From the NCBI GenBank assembly GCA_021234155.1, contig JAJEKV010000010.1:13570538-13634537 (forward strand): a stretch of DNA of 64,000 bases. Reading direction: 5' to 3'. Shown here piece by piece: positions 1 to 13,866 of the stretch (its first letter is position 1; each line of letters opens with the position of its first letter). This stretch comes from Isoetes taiwanensis. Its lineage: Eukaryota; Streptophyta; Lycopodiopsida; Isoetales; Isoetaceae. The notes beneath the pieces were generated by a model, which saw nothing but the letters and a program-made list of their open reading frames with translations, was not told the origin of the DNA and did no database searches. A program made the position numbers and the translations under genes.

Positions 1-482
1 ACAAAGGAATGTATTGCAAAGAGATGAGTTTTTTTTAATTGTTACAACAAATAAGCAACAGAAACAAGGTGCTGCGCACGAAGGGTTGCCCTCCAATGTC
101 CTGAAGGGATGTGCGCATAATCTTTGATGCATACTACTCTGAACTAAGAATAAGTTCATGATTGTTTAACTTCGTTGATCTCAACAAAACTAATGTTAAA
201 CATAGATGGTACCTCCTCATAACATGCTAGTCTGGCAATGTCCAATTTAAATGAACGCTTTATAGGGAGCACAAAGAGTTGAGAAATGAAGAACGCCAAT
301 TATTGGAAGCTGGATTTAACAAGAGAAATTACATATTATAATAATCCTATGATGACATGGATCGAACTCATTGCTGGTATTAAACCTTTGGACCATCAAA
401 AGTAAGGGAATAGAGCATGTAAACACCAAAAGATATTGAGTCATTTGGTTTGTTTGTTGTGTCTGGATGTAATTGTGTTGTC

Positions 483-548
483 TATATTGAGTTGTGTATT
501 TTGTTTGTTGTGCCTTATATTGAGTTGTGTATTTTGTTTGGTGTGCCT
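483..548. repeat. 33-bp tandem repeat, two copies
   Basis: Two neighbouring units of about 33 bases, both starting TATATTGAG and rich in TTGTGT/TTTGTTTG, at 483-515 and 516-548. A looser third copy lies just upstream. The open frame across it is low-complexity Cys/Leu-rich and is not a gene. Confidence 0.75.
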
Positions 549-1076
549 ATATTGTAAAGTCCTTACGTATTTTGCAACATGTTCTAAATGTTCCTCGAGA
601 TTGCCAAAGATTCCGACTGTACGAGGTAATGTTTACACATTTGAGCAATTTTATATAGCTTGTGTAATAAATGATAGATGTAGATTAATGGTCAATTAAT
701 TGATAGTTTTACATTCTTGCAAGATTTTGAGAAAATTTTGTGATAATTGGCATCAAGATGAAAATAGATACATTGATACTAAAGCACGTACATACATCAA
801 GTTAACAAAGTGGTTAGAAAAAGAAATCGCTTGCCAAAGGTTCCTCCCCGGCATGGACTACCTAGTACTTATCCTTTTCATTCTTAAAAAGAGGCATCAA
901 AGATGCAAACAAAAGGCACATGCTCAATCGAATCAAAACCTTGGTCAAATTAATTATTAACTTTGTCCAAAAACGTAGCAATTGCAAACAAAGAACAGAA
1001 CAAGAAATATGTGAACCAATTTTGGCACGATTGTAGAATATTCACGCAATGCTCAAACTAAATTATAGATTTTACT

Positions 1077-1243
1077 TGCCCAACTACATTGCTAATGGGT
1101 GAATGATGTCCTATTTGACCAGTTGTGGGAGCAACAAATGATTGCATATTGAAGTTATCAATTGCAAGTGTATGTTTCAAAACTGCCAAACTCGAAGCTG
1201 GAGAACTAAACATGCAATTTAATGTCGTGCTCATTGTGCTCAA
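1077..1243 (-). other. exon-like open stretch, unidentified
   Basis: A 53-codon open minus-strand stretch ends at a possible splice donor (reading ...ISNVVGQ then GTAAAA-like sequence). The composition looks like protein (mixed Ser, Asn, Ile, Val), not low complexity. It lies on the same strand as the exon set at 2,175-3,175 and could be a later exon of that gene, but I cannot connect the phases. I do not recognise it. Confidence 0.25.
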
Positions 1244-2174
1244 GGTGTATGTAGCCAGTCGGATTAGGCTTTTCTGGCTCTACTTGTGCGTTCAAAATGC
1301 AGTTGATTTAGCAAAATACGTTCAAAATGCGCATCCAAATACCAGATTCCATTTTCCACACAACTTGAAATATGTATAAAGCATTATGTTCCCTATGGCC
1401 CTTCTCTTAGAACAGAATGGCTTTAGGAGACAGTCATATGCAAAATGCTTAAATCTTAGCTCTCAACCGATCCAGAAGAAAACTCGGTTCACCTTCCAAT
1501 TGCTTACAGATTTTGCAACTAAAAGACATACTTACACCCAACTTAGAGATTTCTTAGTGCTTTAAAACGCTGAACTAGTTTTGCTTTTTGGCAGCAGAAT
1601 ACCTGGTTTTGCAGTATGCTTGTCATTCATTGCCATGCTAAGGATTGACATATTCCATCCTCTGGCTACCTTCTTTACCCTTGAAGTAGCTCCATCTCTG
1701 AACTTCCATATGATTGATAAAAAGGCATATCATGGGAACCCACCTGCATGTGGGAACACACCTGCATGTGAAGCCTTCTAAAAGGAAAAATAGCAATCAC
1801 CTCAAATCATAAGTTAGCATCTGCCAGCCCAGAACTCTCAAATAATACTAATATTGATAAAATAAATTCTGGCTCTCCTTTAAACCAATCCCCATGATGC
1901 CAACCTAAGCATTCTTGAGAAAGATGTAAAAGGCTTTGTTAAGATACATTCCATGCTATGGAACTTCAGATATACAGCCTTCTAGAAAGAACATAACATG
2001 GGCAATAATGCCACTAATGTAATTTGTCCATTGTGTACAGCCCATACATCTGGTGTTAGAAGTTGTGTGTTGCAATCTTAAGCATAAGGAATAGCACCGT
2101 AAAGAGGTCCATAAGGTTATTCATAATCAGCATCAAGTATATCATATTTACAGTCTTGTATATTTGCTGATCAC

Positions 2175-3175
2175 CTGTGCGATGGGGCATATGCGTTATG
2201 GCCACGTGAATCAAGTAACCAAGCCAGTGATTTCGCACCAGGTCATCTAGCTGGGTATACATTTTGTCATTTTGCAGATGAGCCTCTTCGTTCCTGCAGA
2301 CAAAATGCAGATTAAACATAGACCACAAACAATTGTGCTCAAATTTGAAATGCACTCAAATTTGACGGCTTATTGTTGAAGAATGAAACGAGAATCAAAT
2401 GCATATCTTTTGTGAACAATAGTTCCATGTAATATTACTCCTGGTACATGGCTACCGTCATGCGGTCCCGGGACATGTAGAAAAATGACTCTTTCAGGCT
2501 TCGCCTCCTCTAAATTGTGGAATAGAAACTATCGATAAAAACATGGTGCCAGCAGAGTATTCATGAGCATCCAAATTGACATGACTCTCGACTCTCGAGG
2601 AGTTCGCTGAAGCATGCATTGCTGAAAATGCCCTTGCATTGTAAACACAAATGCAGCTATAACTGATATGAAGAATAACAAAATGTTTACCTTGTTGTCC
2701 TTAGGCACATGCCGCAACATCAAACATATCAAAGTGACATCACATTCATGATCGAGATGCATGATCGACACTTCATATACAAATGAAGCAAGCAAAGAAA
2801 TCAGTCAACCATGCTTAAGAAAGCAGATAATATTCTGTTGCAGCATAAAGGTACCAAATGCATTATATAACACTATGTAATGGAAGGCCATTGACACTTT
2901 GAGCAAATATAAAGTACAACCAAGACAAATATAAACTTCTAAGAAAACAACTCTCAACCAAGTATGTGTAAGATTAAAACTGATTTGAGCTTAAGCAAAT
3001 GATCAAACTGTCCAGTGAGTCAATGTAAAAAAGGATATATTAAAAGGAATGCTTACCAACATCACGCATGTACCACTTTGGCCACAAAGCATAAGATTGT
3101 AAGGTTGAGTAATGCACGTTTGAAGCTTGAGCATAATCGTCTACTTTACTTTGAAGCCCATCAATATTTGAAAAT
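2175..3175 (-). CDS. partial multi-exon plant gene, unidentified
   Basis: I see three minus-strand exon-like blocks. Exon 3,057-3,175 follows a GACAG acceptor and ends at GTAAGC; it encodes a segment with ALWPKWYMRDV. Exon 2,691-2,770 starts after a GAAG acceptor and ends AACAAG|GTAAAC; it encodes ...MLRHVPKDNK. The first ends in phase 1 and the second begins in matching phase, so they join in frame. Block 2,175-2,293 is bounded by CTGCAG and GTGATC and reads NEEAHLQNDKMYTQLDDLV..., but its phase does not follow directly, so an exon is missing or decayed. No start codon, stop or family is recognisable. It could be a host gene running off to the left or an old captured fragment. Confidence 0.4.
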
Positions 3176-3242
3176 CTGTCACCAATTGCAGAGAAGAACA
3201 AATAAGATATGGATTAAATGCACACAATCATTTATAGAGTAA

Positions 3243-6200
3243 TATAGTTCCAGCTTTGTAAAGATCCCACTAGAGGGCAGTCTATTCTAGACTGCATAAC
3301 TGTTGATGAAAAGTGCTCGATTTCATGGTTTATATCAGCACTAAGAATTCAGCTGAAAGATAAGTCATCTTCAAGCATCTGTGCAAAGCTCCAGATAGCT
3401 TTTTGTTTGCTACTCAACAGATTCGATGGTAAAAATCGTAGGCTATCAAAGAGATGACTAGAAGGGGCTAGAATCCTTCAAATGGACGAGATGCACCATT
3501 ATTTTGCTAGTCAAGCTTCAAACATTTACTCCAAGATCAGCTTATATAGGCACCATTAAGATGGGTATTAAGTAGGAACTTCTCCACGTGGACGATTTGC
3601 TCGATCAAGGGTTCCGTCAACTGTGAAGTTCACAATCAAGTGTCGCATAAAAACTAAGCAGTAAAAACTGTGTAGGCACCGGTGTATGATGCAGTTGTGC
3701 AATATGCATGTAGGATTCTCTTCTATTCTATTCTATCCTGCTCTGCTCTAAAAATTACAAATACTGTGCTCAATACGAACCCTAACTCCTTCCTTGGCTC
3801 AAAGACCTCTTGGACCTCCTACTTCTTTGCAAAATAGAAATGGGCCCAAACTATAAAAGAATGTCAGCAAAATTTCTGAGCTACATCTCATCATGAGCGG
3901 CCTGTTGTATAACATATTTGCAGCCATGTAGTCCTGGTATGCTCTTCCCAGAGTGATTGCCAAAAATAATTGTTGCCTTTGGATGTCTTTCGCAAAGTAA
4001 GTAAGTGATGATATTTAACACTTTTAGGCCTGCCATGCAACATAATGAGTTTTGCTTGGAGAACATTATCTCATCTTACACATACCTTGGAATGGAGTTT
4101 CCAGGTATATTCAATTTGAAATGCACAATGAAAATATTAAATGCTTCAAATACTAAACTCCTTTTGTTCAATATGGTGTGCACATTTGGGCTCTTGATCT
4201 TGAAAAAAGATGAATGGACCCAATTTGAAGGCTTCCAAATATTAATGATGTCTAGAATGTTCTCGAAACAAACCCTCTGGGTGGCACAATATATAATATT
4301 GGCTCAATTTGTAAAAACACTTGCAAACTTGAGGGCTTGCTCTCCGTGTAGCATCTTATTTCACAAACTATCCACCAAAGCATTGGCAAAATCCGTAAGT
4401 TTTTAACAAATTAGGCTTCTCAATAGATCATCTTCCGCCATCTCAATATAATCTCTCAAACCGATTCTTGCTTGAAAGGTTGTGATGTAATATGATTATT
4501 CAAGCCCATGCATGTATGCATAAATGGACCTCATCAAAGCAAGTGTCTAGTAAAAACAATTCCACAAGGACAATTTCATGAACATATCAAAAGCTAGCTT
4601 TCCTAGACGTGGGCCGGGTATTTAGATATTCATCCGGGCCGCGATAATCTAAAGATTTGTAATGGAACAGCTGCCTCCTTGCTCATTTGTCATATACATG
4701 TTAGGTTCATATGGTGAGACATTAGTTACACATAATCAAGCAAACATGGTTGGGAGAGTCACTTGGAGGTACATGTGTCATCAAAAAGAGTAAGACAACA
4801 TAAACAATAAAATAAACACATTTACACGGAACTTCTTCCTCAGATAATATTTGATGCAAAAGCTCTCATTTGATCGCCTTGATGTTACTTGATGTCAAAG
4901 AAACCATATATAAAAAATGCAAAATTCGAAAAGATGCAAATTGACACATCTCGCAGCAGATGCGTATGTTTACCTCTATGGAGTGACCTTTTGACTTGCT
5001 CTTATGAACAGCTTCCCATCCTCCTTTAACAAAGTAAATCTCACCTTATTGTCCTCTTGAACCTCTTCAAAGAGGAAATGAAATAGAATAACCTACCCCT
5101 CCCAAGATCTACCGAAGTTTCTCGAGAGATTTCATTCTATGCCCGTGGTCCGCAATATATTGTCATTAAGTTTGTATATTACAAAGACAAATGGTTCTCG
5201 ATAGCGTTTTTGGCTATTGCCTATAATGATCCGATTTGATGGGAAAACGGGCTTGATCCAAAAGGCACGATCAATAGCTTATGAAGCTTACCAATACATC
5301 AAAAGCTCTCAATACATTTAAAACGAAAAGGCAGTCCGTAATAATCATGCAAAAATACTATGGTGCATATAACAATCATACTTAATAAATAGGGAAACAT
5401 GCAAACCTTGACAAAAATAGACGACAAAGAATTTGAACAAAAAAAGACAAACCTGCTCAAGATCAAGTATAGAGGTGCAAAAATTGAATTCCAAAAAATG
5501 TGTCTTAATACCAAGAGAAAACAACTCATGCGAATATATCCATCCAAAATCATGGGCAAATTGAGTTCTACAGACTTTGATGCCTCTTCTTGTCTTGCCA
5601 ACATACAATAACAAATAGACTTCGCGTCAAACACCGTTAATACTCCTTTTCGATTCCTCCACTTGATAAACTTCTCATTACTTCCATTTCTTCCCTCGAG
5701 CTTGACATAGAAACAATAGAGATAAAACAAGAAGAACAAATACACTTACTGGTTGTTACATTGTCCTCCCTAATGCCTCAATTACGATCCATGGATTTTC
5801 TACTATCGTCTTTAGAAGGGCGTTTGCACGGCTTGCAATCCCTCTAACTTAAACCTTTATAGAAGGGTTAGAAGGCTCCAGCTTCTTGCCGGCGTAACTT
5901 CTCAAGTTAAAATTAGCGACCATGTTAGAACATCCGCAATCTAGAACCCCCGGTGACCGAGTTTCTGAGAGACAATGGGTTTGGAGCAAATACCCGCATA
6001 TTTTGGGTATATGCCAAAGATATACCGATATGCCACAAACCCATATAAACAAGGGTTTGCCCCTAGGGGCAAACCCAAAAAGAAACAAACTATTTTAGCT
6101 ATGGTTTTTATCACGAAAGCATCAAATCTTTCTAGGTTGAATAAGGGTGTGGCTAAATAAGTAATGATTGAACCGAGCAATTGATAAGAAAGACATGGCA

Positions 6201-8850
6201 CACAAAGCAAAGGCACATGGAACATCGAACAGTTCCAAAGCAAGGCAGATCCATATACTTTATCAATACAAATCCATAACACAAAAACAAATGGATATAG
6301 CCTATGCAATCCAATTTTGACATGTAAATGCAAATGAGTGAAGATAAATGAGACAACTTACTGTCATACATCCAACTATGTAGCGATTGGATTTGGCCTT
6401 TTGCTCTGTATCTGCCAGTTTGGGTGCTATAGCTTGCAAATTTGGTGATCAAACCCACAACAAAAAGCTTTGAATTGTTTATCTGTTGTGGGAAGAAGAC
6501 ATCAATAAAATATCCATCAAGGGACACAAAGGTGATGTTTGTTTTAGCAATCGTAAATGTAGAAACGTCAAGTCTAAGGCAAAGTTTGACATATAATATA
6601 CATGAATACAGGAGCAAGGATATTTGTTTAGGATGCAGAATCTGCAGATTGCTTTATAAGTGGTCGTCCTTTTGGCCACTAAAGAACTCGGCACCCAAAT
6701 ACATCATGCCAATGCATTCTAGCAAAATCATTCTAGCAAGTAAATGCCATTCATGAAAAGTTCAAAAGCTTATGAGGCGATTATGCAAATTTTGGATAGT
6801 TTGCTTTGCAGAGTGTTCATATGAAATAGATAATTCGGCTTCTGTATATTGCTTTTTTCTTTGAAACTATTTAGCAATTTTATAAGAGTCAAAATTCAAC
6901 ACTATTGGACATAAAACAACAAAGACTCAAATACAATGCAAAGACTCAAATACAACAAATAGTCTTACAAATTGTGTGCTAAAAACAAAAACCAATAGAA
7001 ATCTGAATAAGAGAAATAGGTCAAACAATGCCAGATCATGTGAAGCAAATCGACCTTCTGAGGCTTTTGCCTACAAAACCATCCAAGGCAGTTTATGCCT
7101 CGGTTTATCACCACTCTTCTCCTTTCTTGTGGGTTCCTCTACCCCCTGCGCACTTGCCCTTGGCTGCCACTGTGCATGCTCGGACGCAGGCCCGTTGGAG
7201 GCGAGCTGTTGTGCTCACCTTGGAGCATTGGTATTGGAGTGGTCAGCTAGCTTCGTGGGAGCTCTTTCGAGCTCACTTTCGCCTGAGGGGCAATGACCGG
7301 GCTATCTGGGAACAAGTGGCAGGGATTATTCCCTACACATACCTATAGTCCTCGATGATGTGGTGGTGCAGTTTGGAAGGTTCATCCAGATGTTGTGTCT
7401 TCTTGTTTTGTGCGTCTTGTTACCGGGTCTTTGATATATTCATGACACTAGCCCCTTTCGTGCAAGTGGTCTCTGAGCACTTCCTGGGTTCTCGATGGCT
7501 TCGGTTTGGCGTGGACATGGAGCTCACTTCCCCACCGGGTTAGGGTGCTTCATGGCGGTGGTGCACAATCGAGTGAATACCCTTGTGAGTCAGTTTAGGC
7601 CTAGAAATGCATTGATCAACAATGTAATTCTGCAAAATGTCTGATTTCCTATGTTATTTTCTTGTTGTTAATCTAAATTATGATCAGAATTTGCATCTAC
7701 ATCTCGTCCATAAGAGTTGAATGAAGCTTCGTTTCCACAAGACTTCCATCTAATCCAAACTCTTTCCCAAGTGATTGCTCAGGCTCATGATCATCCATCA
7801 GCATAGAAGTGGGAGAGACATGTCCCATGTTCCCTCCTTGATGAACATAAAGCCCCATTCCACTTCCAAAGTTTAATCTCCCACCAGATGTCATTGACAA
7901 ACCTCGTCTCCTGCATTGTGCCCATTACCACCGGCCCTATAACTTGATCCTGGGAGGACTAAAAAATGCCAAAAGCGTACGAGTACAATGAAGAATGTTA
8001 GCAATATACCTAGGTTTGTAATCGTTAGAATGCTAACATTGTAATATTTTCCACAAGTTGTTCCAAGATCCATAGTGTCTAGCAGTAATGATGAATACAC
8101 AATGAGATCAAGATGAAGAAAACCTAGAAAAGTAGAATTAGTATAATTGTTACATACTTTTAATGTAGTGATGTATATTAACATGGCATAATACTCGATC
8201 TCGGATTTCTCAAATGAGGACTGTTACTGGATATGATAACAAGATTTTCCGTAAAAAAAATAGAAACATATTAAATTGAAAGAAAAAGGTAGCAAATTAG
8301 GAGGCCAAGGACATATCCTTGCCACCGCGTAGCGATTTGAGAGCGGTCTTATATCCCAAAGTATACTTGCCACTCTTCATAATAAGAGCAAGCCGATTGT
8401 TAATGTACTTGCCACTCTTCATAACAAGAGCATCGTGAGATGTTTTGGCCCATGTTCTGTCAAGAGTCTTCTTTAGATTCCAAAATTTTATTTGCCTTCA
8501 TGTAGACTTGGGAGATGTCTAAAGATCATTGAAAATAACACATTCATATAGAATTTGCTTCTATATATTCTTGTAATAAAAGAAGCTATGGCAAAAGACA
8601 CAAATCCGGTATGCAATGCCCCCTCTTAATCCTTGTCCGCCCTCCTTTAGAATCCTAAGAAAAGCAGGCTACAGTGGGACATGATACTGTACCTATGCAA
8701 AATCCGCACACTTTAAGAGGGCTCTGAGAGGGCCTTTTCGCTATCTTTACTCCCAAACTTGCTATTTCTAGAAGCTTTGCCAGCACCTCCTTAGTTGATA
8801 CAACCATATCTGTTATATAATTAAAGATGTATCCTCTCTCTATATTAATA
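3243..8850. other. mostly non-coding DNA with weak exon-like pieces
   Basis: I see no complete gene here. Two minus-strand pieces look more like protein than chance. One, 3,881-4,066, ends with a stop and reads ...KATIIFGNHSGKSIPG.... The other, 7,697-7,900, reads ...GGRLNFGSGMGLYVHQGG... and ends with a stop. A plus-strand open stretch at 7,028-7,348 (Trp/Arg-rich, ...RAIWEQVAGIIPYTYL) is followed in other frames by similar composition to 7,543 and may be a worn TE. No Helitron Rep (HUH) domain is recognisable, so the left part of the outer Helitron is either lost or too decayed to see. No tRNA or rRNA is seen. Confidence 0.5.
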
Positions 8851-8854
8851 GTTA

Positions 8855-9970
8855 AAAAGGGTTGCCCTTGGAGTTGCTTCTTCAGGAATTGCATCCACTT
8901 TATTGAAGAGTGGGCGCACTGCACATTCAAGGTTCAAGATACCGATAAACATAGATGAGCATCAACTTGCTATATTCCAAAGCAGTCGGAGCTGGCAAAA
9001 TTGATAAGAGCGACTCGCATGATTATATGGGATGAGCCCCTAATGATGCATAAATATGTTTATGAAGCACTGGATAAAACGCTATGTGACGTGATGTCAT
9101 GTGACAAATAGTTTGGGGGACTCATTGTTGTTTTGGGAGGAGATTTTTGCCAGCTTCCACCTGTGGTTCCACGATGAAATTGCCCCCAAATCGTGCATGC
9201 TTCCTTGAAATGCTCTACATATGGGATCATGCCGAGGAACATAAGCTGAACATAAATATGCGAGTAATGAACAGTGTGGGAAGAGAAGCGGAAGAGCAAA
9301 AGGCATTTGCAGAGTATCTCCTATGAGTTGGAGATGGACTTGAGACCACGTTTCCCAACATTGGATCGGACGTAATACGTCTTCCAGAAGAGATTTGTGT
9401 GAAGTCGCAGGACTTAAATGACTTGCCAGTCGTGCCATTCCCTAATGTTTCAACGAATTATAGAAGTGTGTCCTATTGGGTGCAAAGGGCAATACTTATG
9501 CCACTGAATGAGGATATAGATGAAGTAAACAAGACTGTGACAGAGTGGTTGCCTGCTGCACCTATTGATTATTACAGTGCTGATAGAGCTGTTAATGAGA
9601 ATAACACAGGGGTCTATCCTATTGAATTTGTGAATGCGCAAACTCCGAGTGGGATGTCTCCTCATCAATTAACTTTGAAAGTTGGCATGATTGTCATGTT
9701 ATTGAGGTATGTTTCTACACGTAAGGGACTCTATAATGGCACTCGCCTCATTATACGTTCATTGAGAAGATGTGCTATAGATGCCGAGATTGTCACTTGG
9801 AAAAATATTGGAACCGAGAGGTTCATATATTTCAATATCTTTAGTGCCCAATAATGCGTAACTCCCATTTCACTTTGGCGCGATACAATTTCCATTCGTC
9901 CCAAATTTTGGTATGACAATCAACAAGTCCCAAGGCCAAACAATGAAAATAGTTGCTTTGTATTTGCCAA
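8855..9970 (+). pseudogene. Helitron PIF1-like helicase, 5' portion
   Basis: The encoded protein is the ATP-dependent DNA helicase half of RepHel, which unwinds DNA during rolling-circle transposition. Visible in order across frames: a VASSGIASTLL stretch after the (unseen) Walker A; GRTAHSRFKIPI; MIIWDEPLMMHK (Walker B DE box); VVLGGDFCQLPPVVPR; LNINMRV; a C-terminal part from 9,399 with GVYPIEFVNAQTPSG and KVGMIVMLLRYV; and MTINKSQGQTMKIV (motif VI) close to 9,950. Breaks: stops near 9,001 and 9,107, frame changes near 9,000 and 9,180-9,230, a stop at 9,327 and another frame change near 9,852. The frame stops abruptly at 9,970, where the CACTA terminus begins. Confidence 0.92.
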
Positions 9971-10440
9971 CACTACAAAAATGTTGCCCTGTTACGACGT
10001 CTATTACGACGTCTAGACGTCGTTTGAACGTCGATGAACGACGCCAAAAAGTCGATAAGCGGCGCCTATAACGGCGCCCCTCGCGCCGCTTTACGACGCT
10101 GACGCCTGCCGCTATATCGTCACTGCAACGGGCGCGCCTTTAAAGCGGCGACGTAACGCTGTTCAACGACGCCACGCATTACCGCGTGCCACGCCGCCGC
10201 GCGCCGGCGGGCGTCGACAGCGGGTTCTTACGACATGGCGTTTTACGTGTTTGACGCCGTTTAACGGCGTCACGCATTAATAGCGGGCCCCATCACGCCA
10301 CGGGGGGCCAGCGCGGCGTTGCCCAGCCAATGTTGCTGATGTGGCAAATTTTACGCATATCACGTCGTCGCTTAACGACGTTGGCTAGAGCGCCCGTGTA
10401 AGCAACGCCGCTTACATTGCTTACGTGTATTAATTTTTTT
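9971..10440. repeat. CACTA 5' terminal and subterminal repeats
   Basis: CACTACAA is followed by about 450 bases packed with GACG/CGTC words (ACGACGTC, AACGACGCC, TTTACGACGC) in both orientations. In CACTA elements such subterminal repeats bind the element's own TNPA-like protein. The GC-rich block stops sharply at the T/A-rich DNA from 10,430. Confidence 0.8.
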
Positions 10441-11698
10441 TTTTAATTTTTTTTTTTGAAAAAAATAATAATAATACATTTATTATGAATGAAGTTAATA
10501 CATTTAATATTAAAGCCTATAAAATGAATTTAACCAATAAAGAAATATAAGATTTTAACGTCATTAAATGATGTCGCTTAAATATAAAAAAAAAAGAATA
10601 CAAAAAATAAATGAAGCCCCGCTTTTTTAGCTAAATACATTATAAATTAAGCTTAAATACATTAATCAATACATTAAGCATATTGAAAATTAAATGCTTA
10701 CCCGGTACAAAGGTAGGGAGCAAAGTTGTTTTGCACAAACAACGATTTGCTAGAAGTGTACATGCAAAACAATAAATTCAATGATTAGTAAAATATTAGT
10801 ATAAATAAACAACTTAAAGGAAAAAAAAATATGGAAAATCAATGGGGGAGGGGTGGTTTCAATGACGTCCCCTTCTTGGATAACAATTTAACCTAAATAA
10901 AGCATTAGTATTTTATTAGCGTATTGAAAAATTAAATCCCACTGAAGAGGTGCCAAGTTGTTTTGCAAGAACAACACATTTTGCTAGGAGGTACATGCAA
11001 AACAAAAAAATTCAATGATTAGAAAGAAATAGTATAAAAAACTAATAAGGAAAAATTTTGGAAAGAAGAAGGGTCTCGCCTTTTAACGACGCCTTCTTAG
11101 ATGGGAAAAAATTAGAAGAAGAATGGAAGAATTCAAGAAGAAAAGGCTAAGAAGAAGAGGAGGAACCCAAAATGGGGAGGAAGAATACTGAAGAAGATGA
11201 AGCGCAAGAGGAGGATTAAGAGTAAGAATTGGAATAAGAGGAGGAAGAAGTAGTATAAGAGGAGGAAGAATCAAGAAGAAGATGACAAACGGAATGGAAG
11301 AATATGTATGGAAGAAGGATGCAAGAATGGAAGAAGAAGAATGAAGGTTGAAGGAAGAACAAACAACAAATATAAAAAGCCCTAAATCTACCCAAAATAA
11401 GTTTAGATTCAAAAACGAGTTGGTTGATCCGCGTGCACATATCTTATGAAGCTTGTCTTACACTTAGAATAGACCCCAAAGTAGATCCGCTACCGAAAAT
11501 CGCCTCAAAAACGCTCCTCCATAAGCTTTGCTTTGCTCGAAAAATAAGCCGGGATTACCTTTTGTTTCGATTTAAATCACGCAGTCGCCGTTTAACGACG
11601 TCGTGACGCCGCTTAACGACGACATAAAACGTTGTTGAACGGCGTTTGTAACGACGTTTTTTTTTTACGACCATTTTTTTTTTTTTTTTTTTTTTATA
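10441..11698. other. A/T-rich and polypurine spacer with subterminal-like block
   Basis: No gene is visible. 10,441-11,080 is A/T-rich with two related segments, each containing an 'aatgacg/taacgacg...cttcttgg/cttcttag' phrase. 11,083-11,400 is a nearly pure GA tract on the plus strand (AAGAAG, GGAGGA), whose open frames are artefacts. At 11,578-11,660 the TTTAACGACG words of the CACTA subterminal region return, then a long T tract (11,674-11,695) leads into the Penelope-like element. Confidence 0.7.
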
Positions 11699-12385
11699 AT
11701 TAAAGGATGAACATGTTTAAGTGGTTTTGAAGTACTTACAATAGGAATGATACTATAAATCTTGTGATACCATCAACATGGCACTTGTCTCCATTTTTTA
11801 TCATTTATCATGAGATTTCTTTGAAAATATGGTGTAATGCTATATGGACATAGGCAAAGGCTAAACAATAAGGGCAGAATAGTTAAGGGATTAGTTGTTC
11901 TGAAGATATTTCAATCTTTAAATGTACAGATTATGAATGGCTTTAAATGTCTTAGTAGTTGGAGACATTTTAGCTCAATTGAGTCTATTACACATGAACT
12001 ACAAGTGTTTGGGGTCTTTTAGCCATTAAAATTTTTCTTAAAAGTTATCTGGTAATGGTATACGAAAATGTTGGTCTTTTTGAGCTTTCGGTTTGAACAG
12101 AAAATACTGAAATGAAGATCGTGACCCTACAAAAATAGTTAGGGCAAAACAAACGATTCCATTTGGACAGATGGAGAATGACGGAGATAAACGACTGCTC
12201 CACTGGCAGTACAAACCCTTAAGGTGCACTTCCGGAAGCCACACAACAGGTATGGGCGGCACTGACGGTCCTAAGAACAGTTGGTTTCCTTTGGTATATA
12301 TATTTGGATTGTTCCCATTGGCATTTGCATTTGTAAAGCGGAAGCCTGGTAGGATCAGATCGGGTGCAGCCACCCTGGATGCAAG

Positions 12386-12752
12386 ATGCCTAGAAAGAAG
12401 GGAGACCTCAACATGTCTACCCGAAAGAGAATTGCTGAGGAAAAAAGCAAGGAAAGTAGTAGCAAAAAAATTTACCAATACAGAAAGGCTGCTAATGCTC
12501 CTTGTGTGAAGCCTGGTAATGCACACGAAAATATTCTGGGCCAGCATAATGATCAGACTGCTTGTGAAGCTGGGAAGTCATTGGATCTTAAGGCTAATGC
12601 TGCTGAGAGTATTGGGGGAAATCCCATCACCATTGGCTCTGTATTTGGCAGTACACAAGATGAGATTCAATCTGCTGCTAATATTGAAGATCAAGGCAAT
12701 GCTAGGAACAGCATGGTGGATGCTGATGGAGATCTTGCAAGCTCCAAAAAAG
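12386..12752 (+). CDS. retroelement ORF1, first exon
   Basis: An open frame from ATG encodes about 122 residues. The start is basic and Lys/Arg-rich (MPRKKGDLNMSTRKR), which could be a nuclear-localisation or nucleic-acid-binding tail. The rest is hydrophilic and rich in Asn, Ala, Ser and Asp, with no recognised domain. The proposed end is the donor AAAAAG|GTTTGA at 12,752, in phase 1. This fits the acceptor AACAG|GCTC at 13,966, where the frame continues. Copy 2 of the repeat has the same exon around 18,614-18,975, but with frameshifts. Confidence 0.5.
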
Positions 12753-13866
12753 GTTTGAGAGATAGATTTAACTTAGATCTACTAATTGTATGCCATTTGG
12801 ATACCATTTGTCATGCATGTAATAGGGGATTACACTAGGCAGTAAAATGCTAGATCTTATTATTTAGATTCTGTTTTGATTTTTATGATCTCTCCTTACT
12901 CAGATCTAGAATTTCTAGAATTTGATAATTCCAGTAAGCTTAAAAAGGGTCAGCTAATAATTTAAAACATTAAGCATTAGCCTAGATCTATGAAGATTGC
13001 AGTTAGTTATATCAAATACTGTTGGTAGACATTATTGGTAGATTGCTGTATTTTACAATAGGCTGCATGAGATGAATAAACATGCATAAATTATAGTTGG
13101 AGAGCTAATTAATATAAACCATGTATGCTGCTATCTCTGAAAGCTTGCATATCTAGAGCATTTGCTGTAGGCACGATATTTGCTGGCCTGATAATTGGAT
13201 TAGCTACATAGATAGGCTGATAATCTTACTGCCCTGTTTAGCATAAGGCCATGCATATAGACTATTATCATGGAAACAATGAAGATTTAGTCTATAGAAA
13301 AAGTGATTTTAAAGAATGTTGGAGAATAAGAAGTCTGGGATTATGGGAGCAGATATAATAAATGTTAAAACCATAGCCAATTGAACTGTTAGTTGTTAAC
13401 TTGAATAGCTAGAGAGACTCTAAAGTTTATGCAGTGGTAATATGACCACTTTAACTGCTGTTTTTAATGCATGACCACTTTAATTTGTTGAGCATGTACA
13501 TGCTGATTATTTTAATGCCCTGTTTAGCATGAGACAGGCATATAGACGAGTATCCTGGGAACAATAAAGCTAGAGTGCATAGTAAGGACGGTTAAGGAAA
13601 TTTTTGAGAATAAGAAATCTGGGTTTATCAGACCAGACATGATAAATGTTAATACCATGGCCAATTTAGCTAGTTAACTGTTTATTTGAATAGCTGGAAA
13701 GACTCTAAAGTCTATGTATTGGTAACATGATCGCTTTAATTGCTATTTATAATGCATGATCATCTTAGAACCAGCTTAGCAGCAGAAATATGACATATGT
13801 GCTGTAGGTTTTAAGATGTAGATTGAATATTTCTAAACCTTGCATTCTTAGATAGAATGCTAGCAG

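Noticed and set aside
7028-7543. Plus-strand gene with Trp/Arg-rich protein
   Set aside because: Two frames are open over the same bases and no domain or splice pattern supports it; left as a possible TE remnant.
11083-11440. Ser/Leu-rich minus-strand open frames
   Set aside because: Complement of a GA-rich low-complexity tract.
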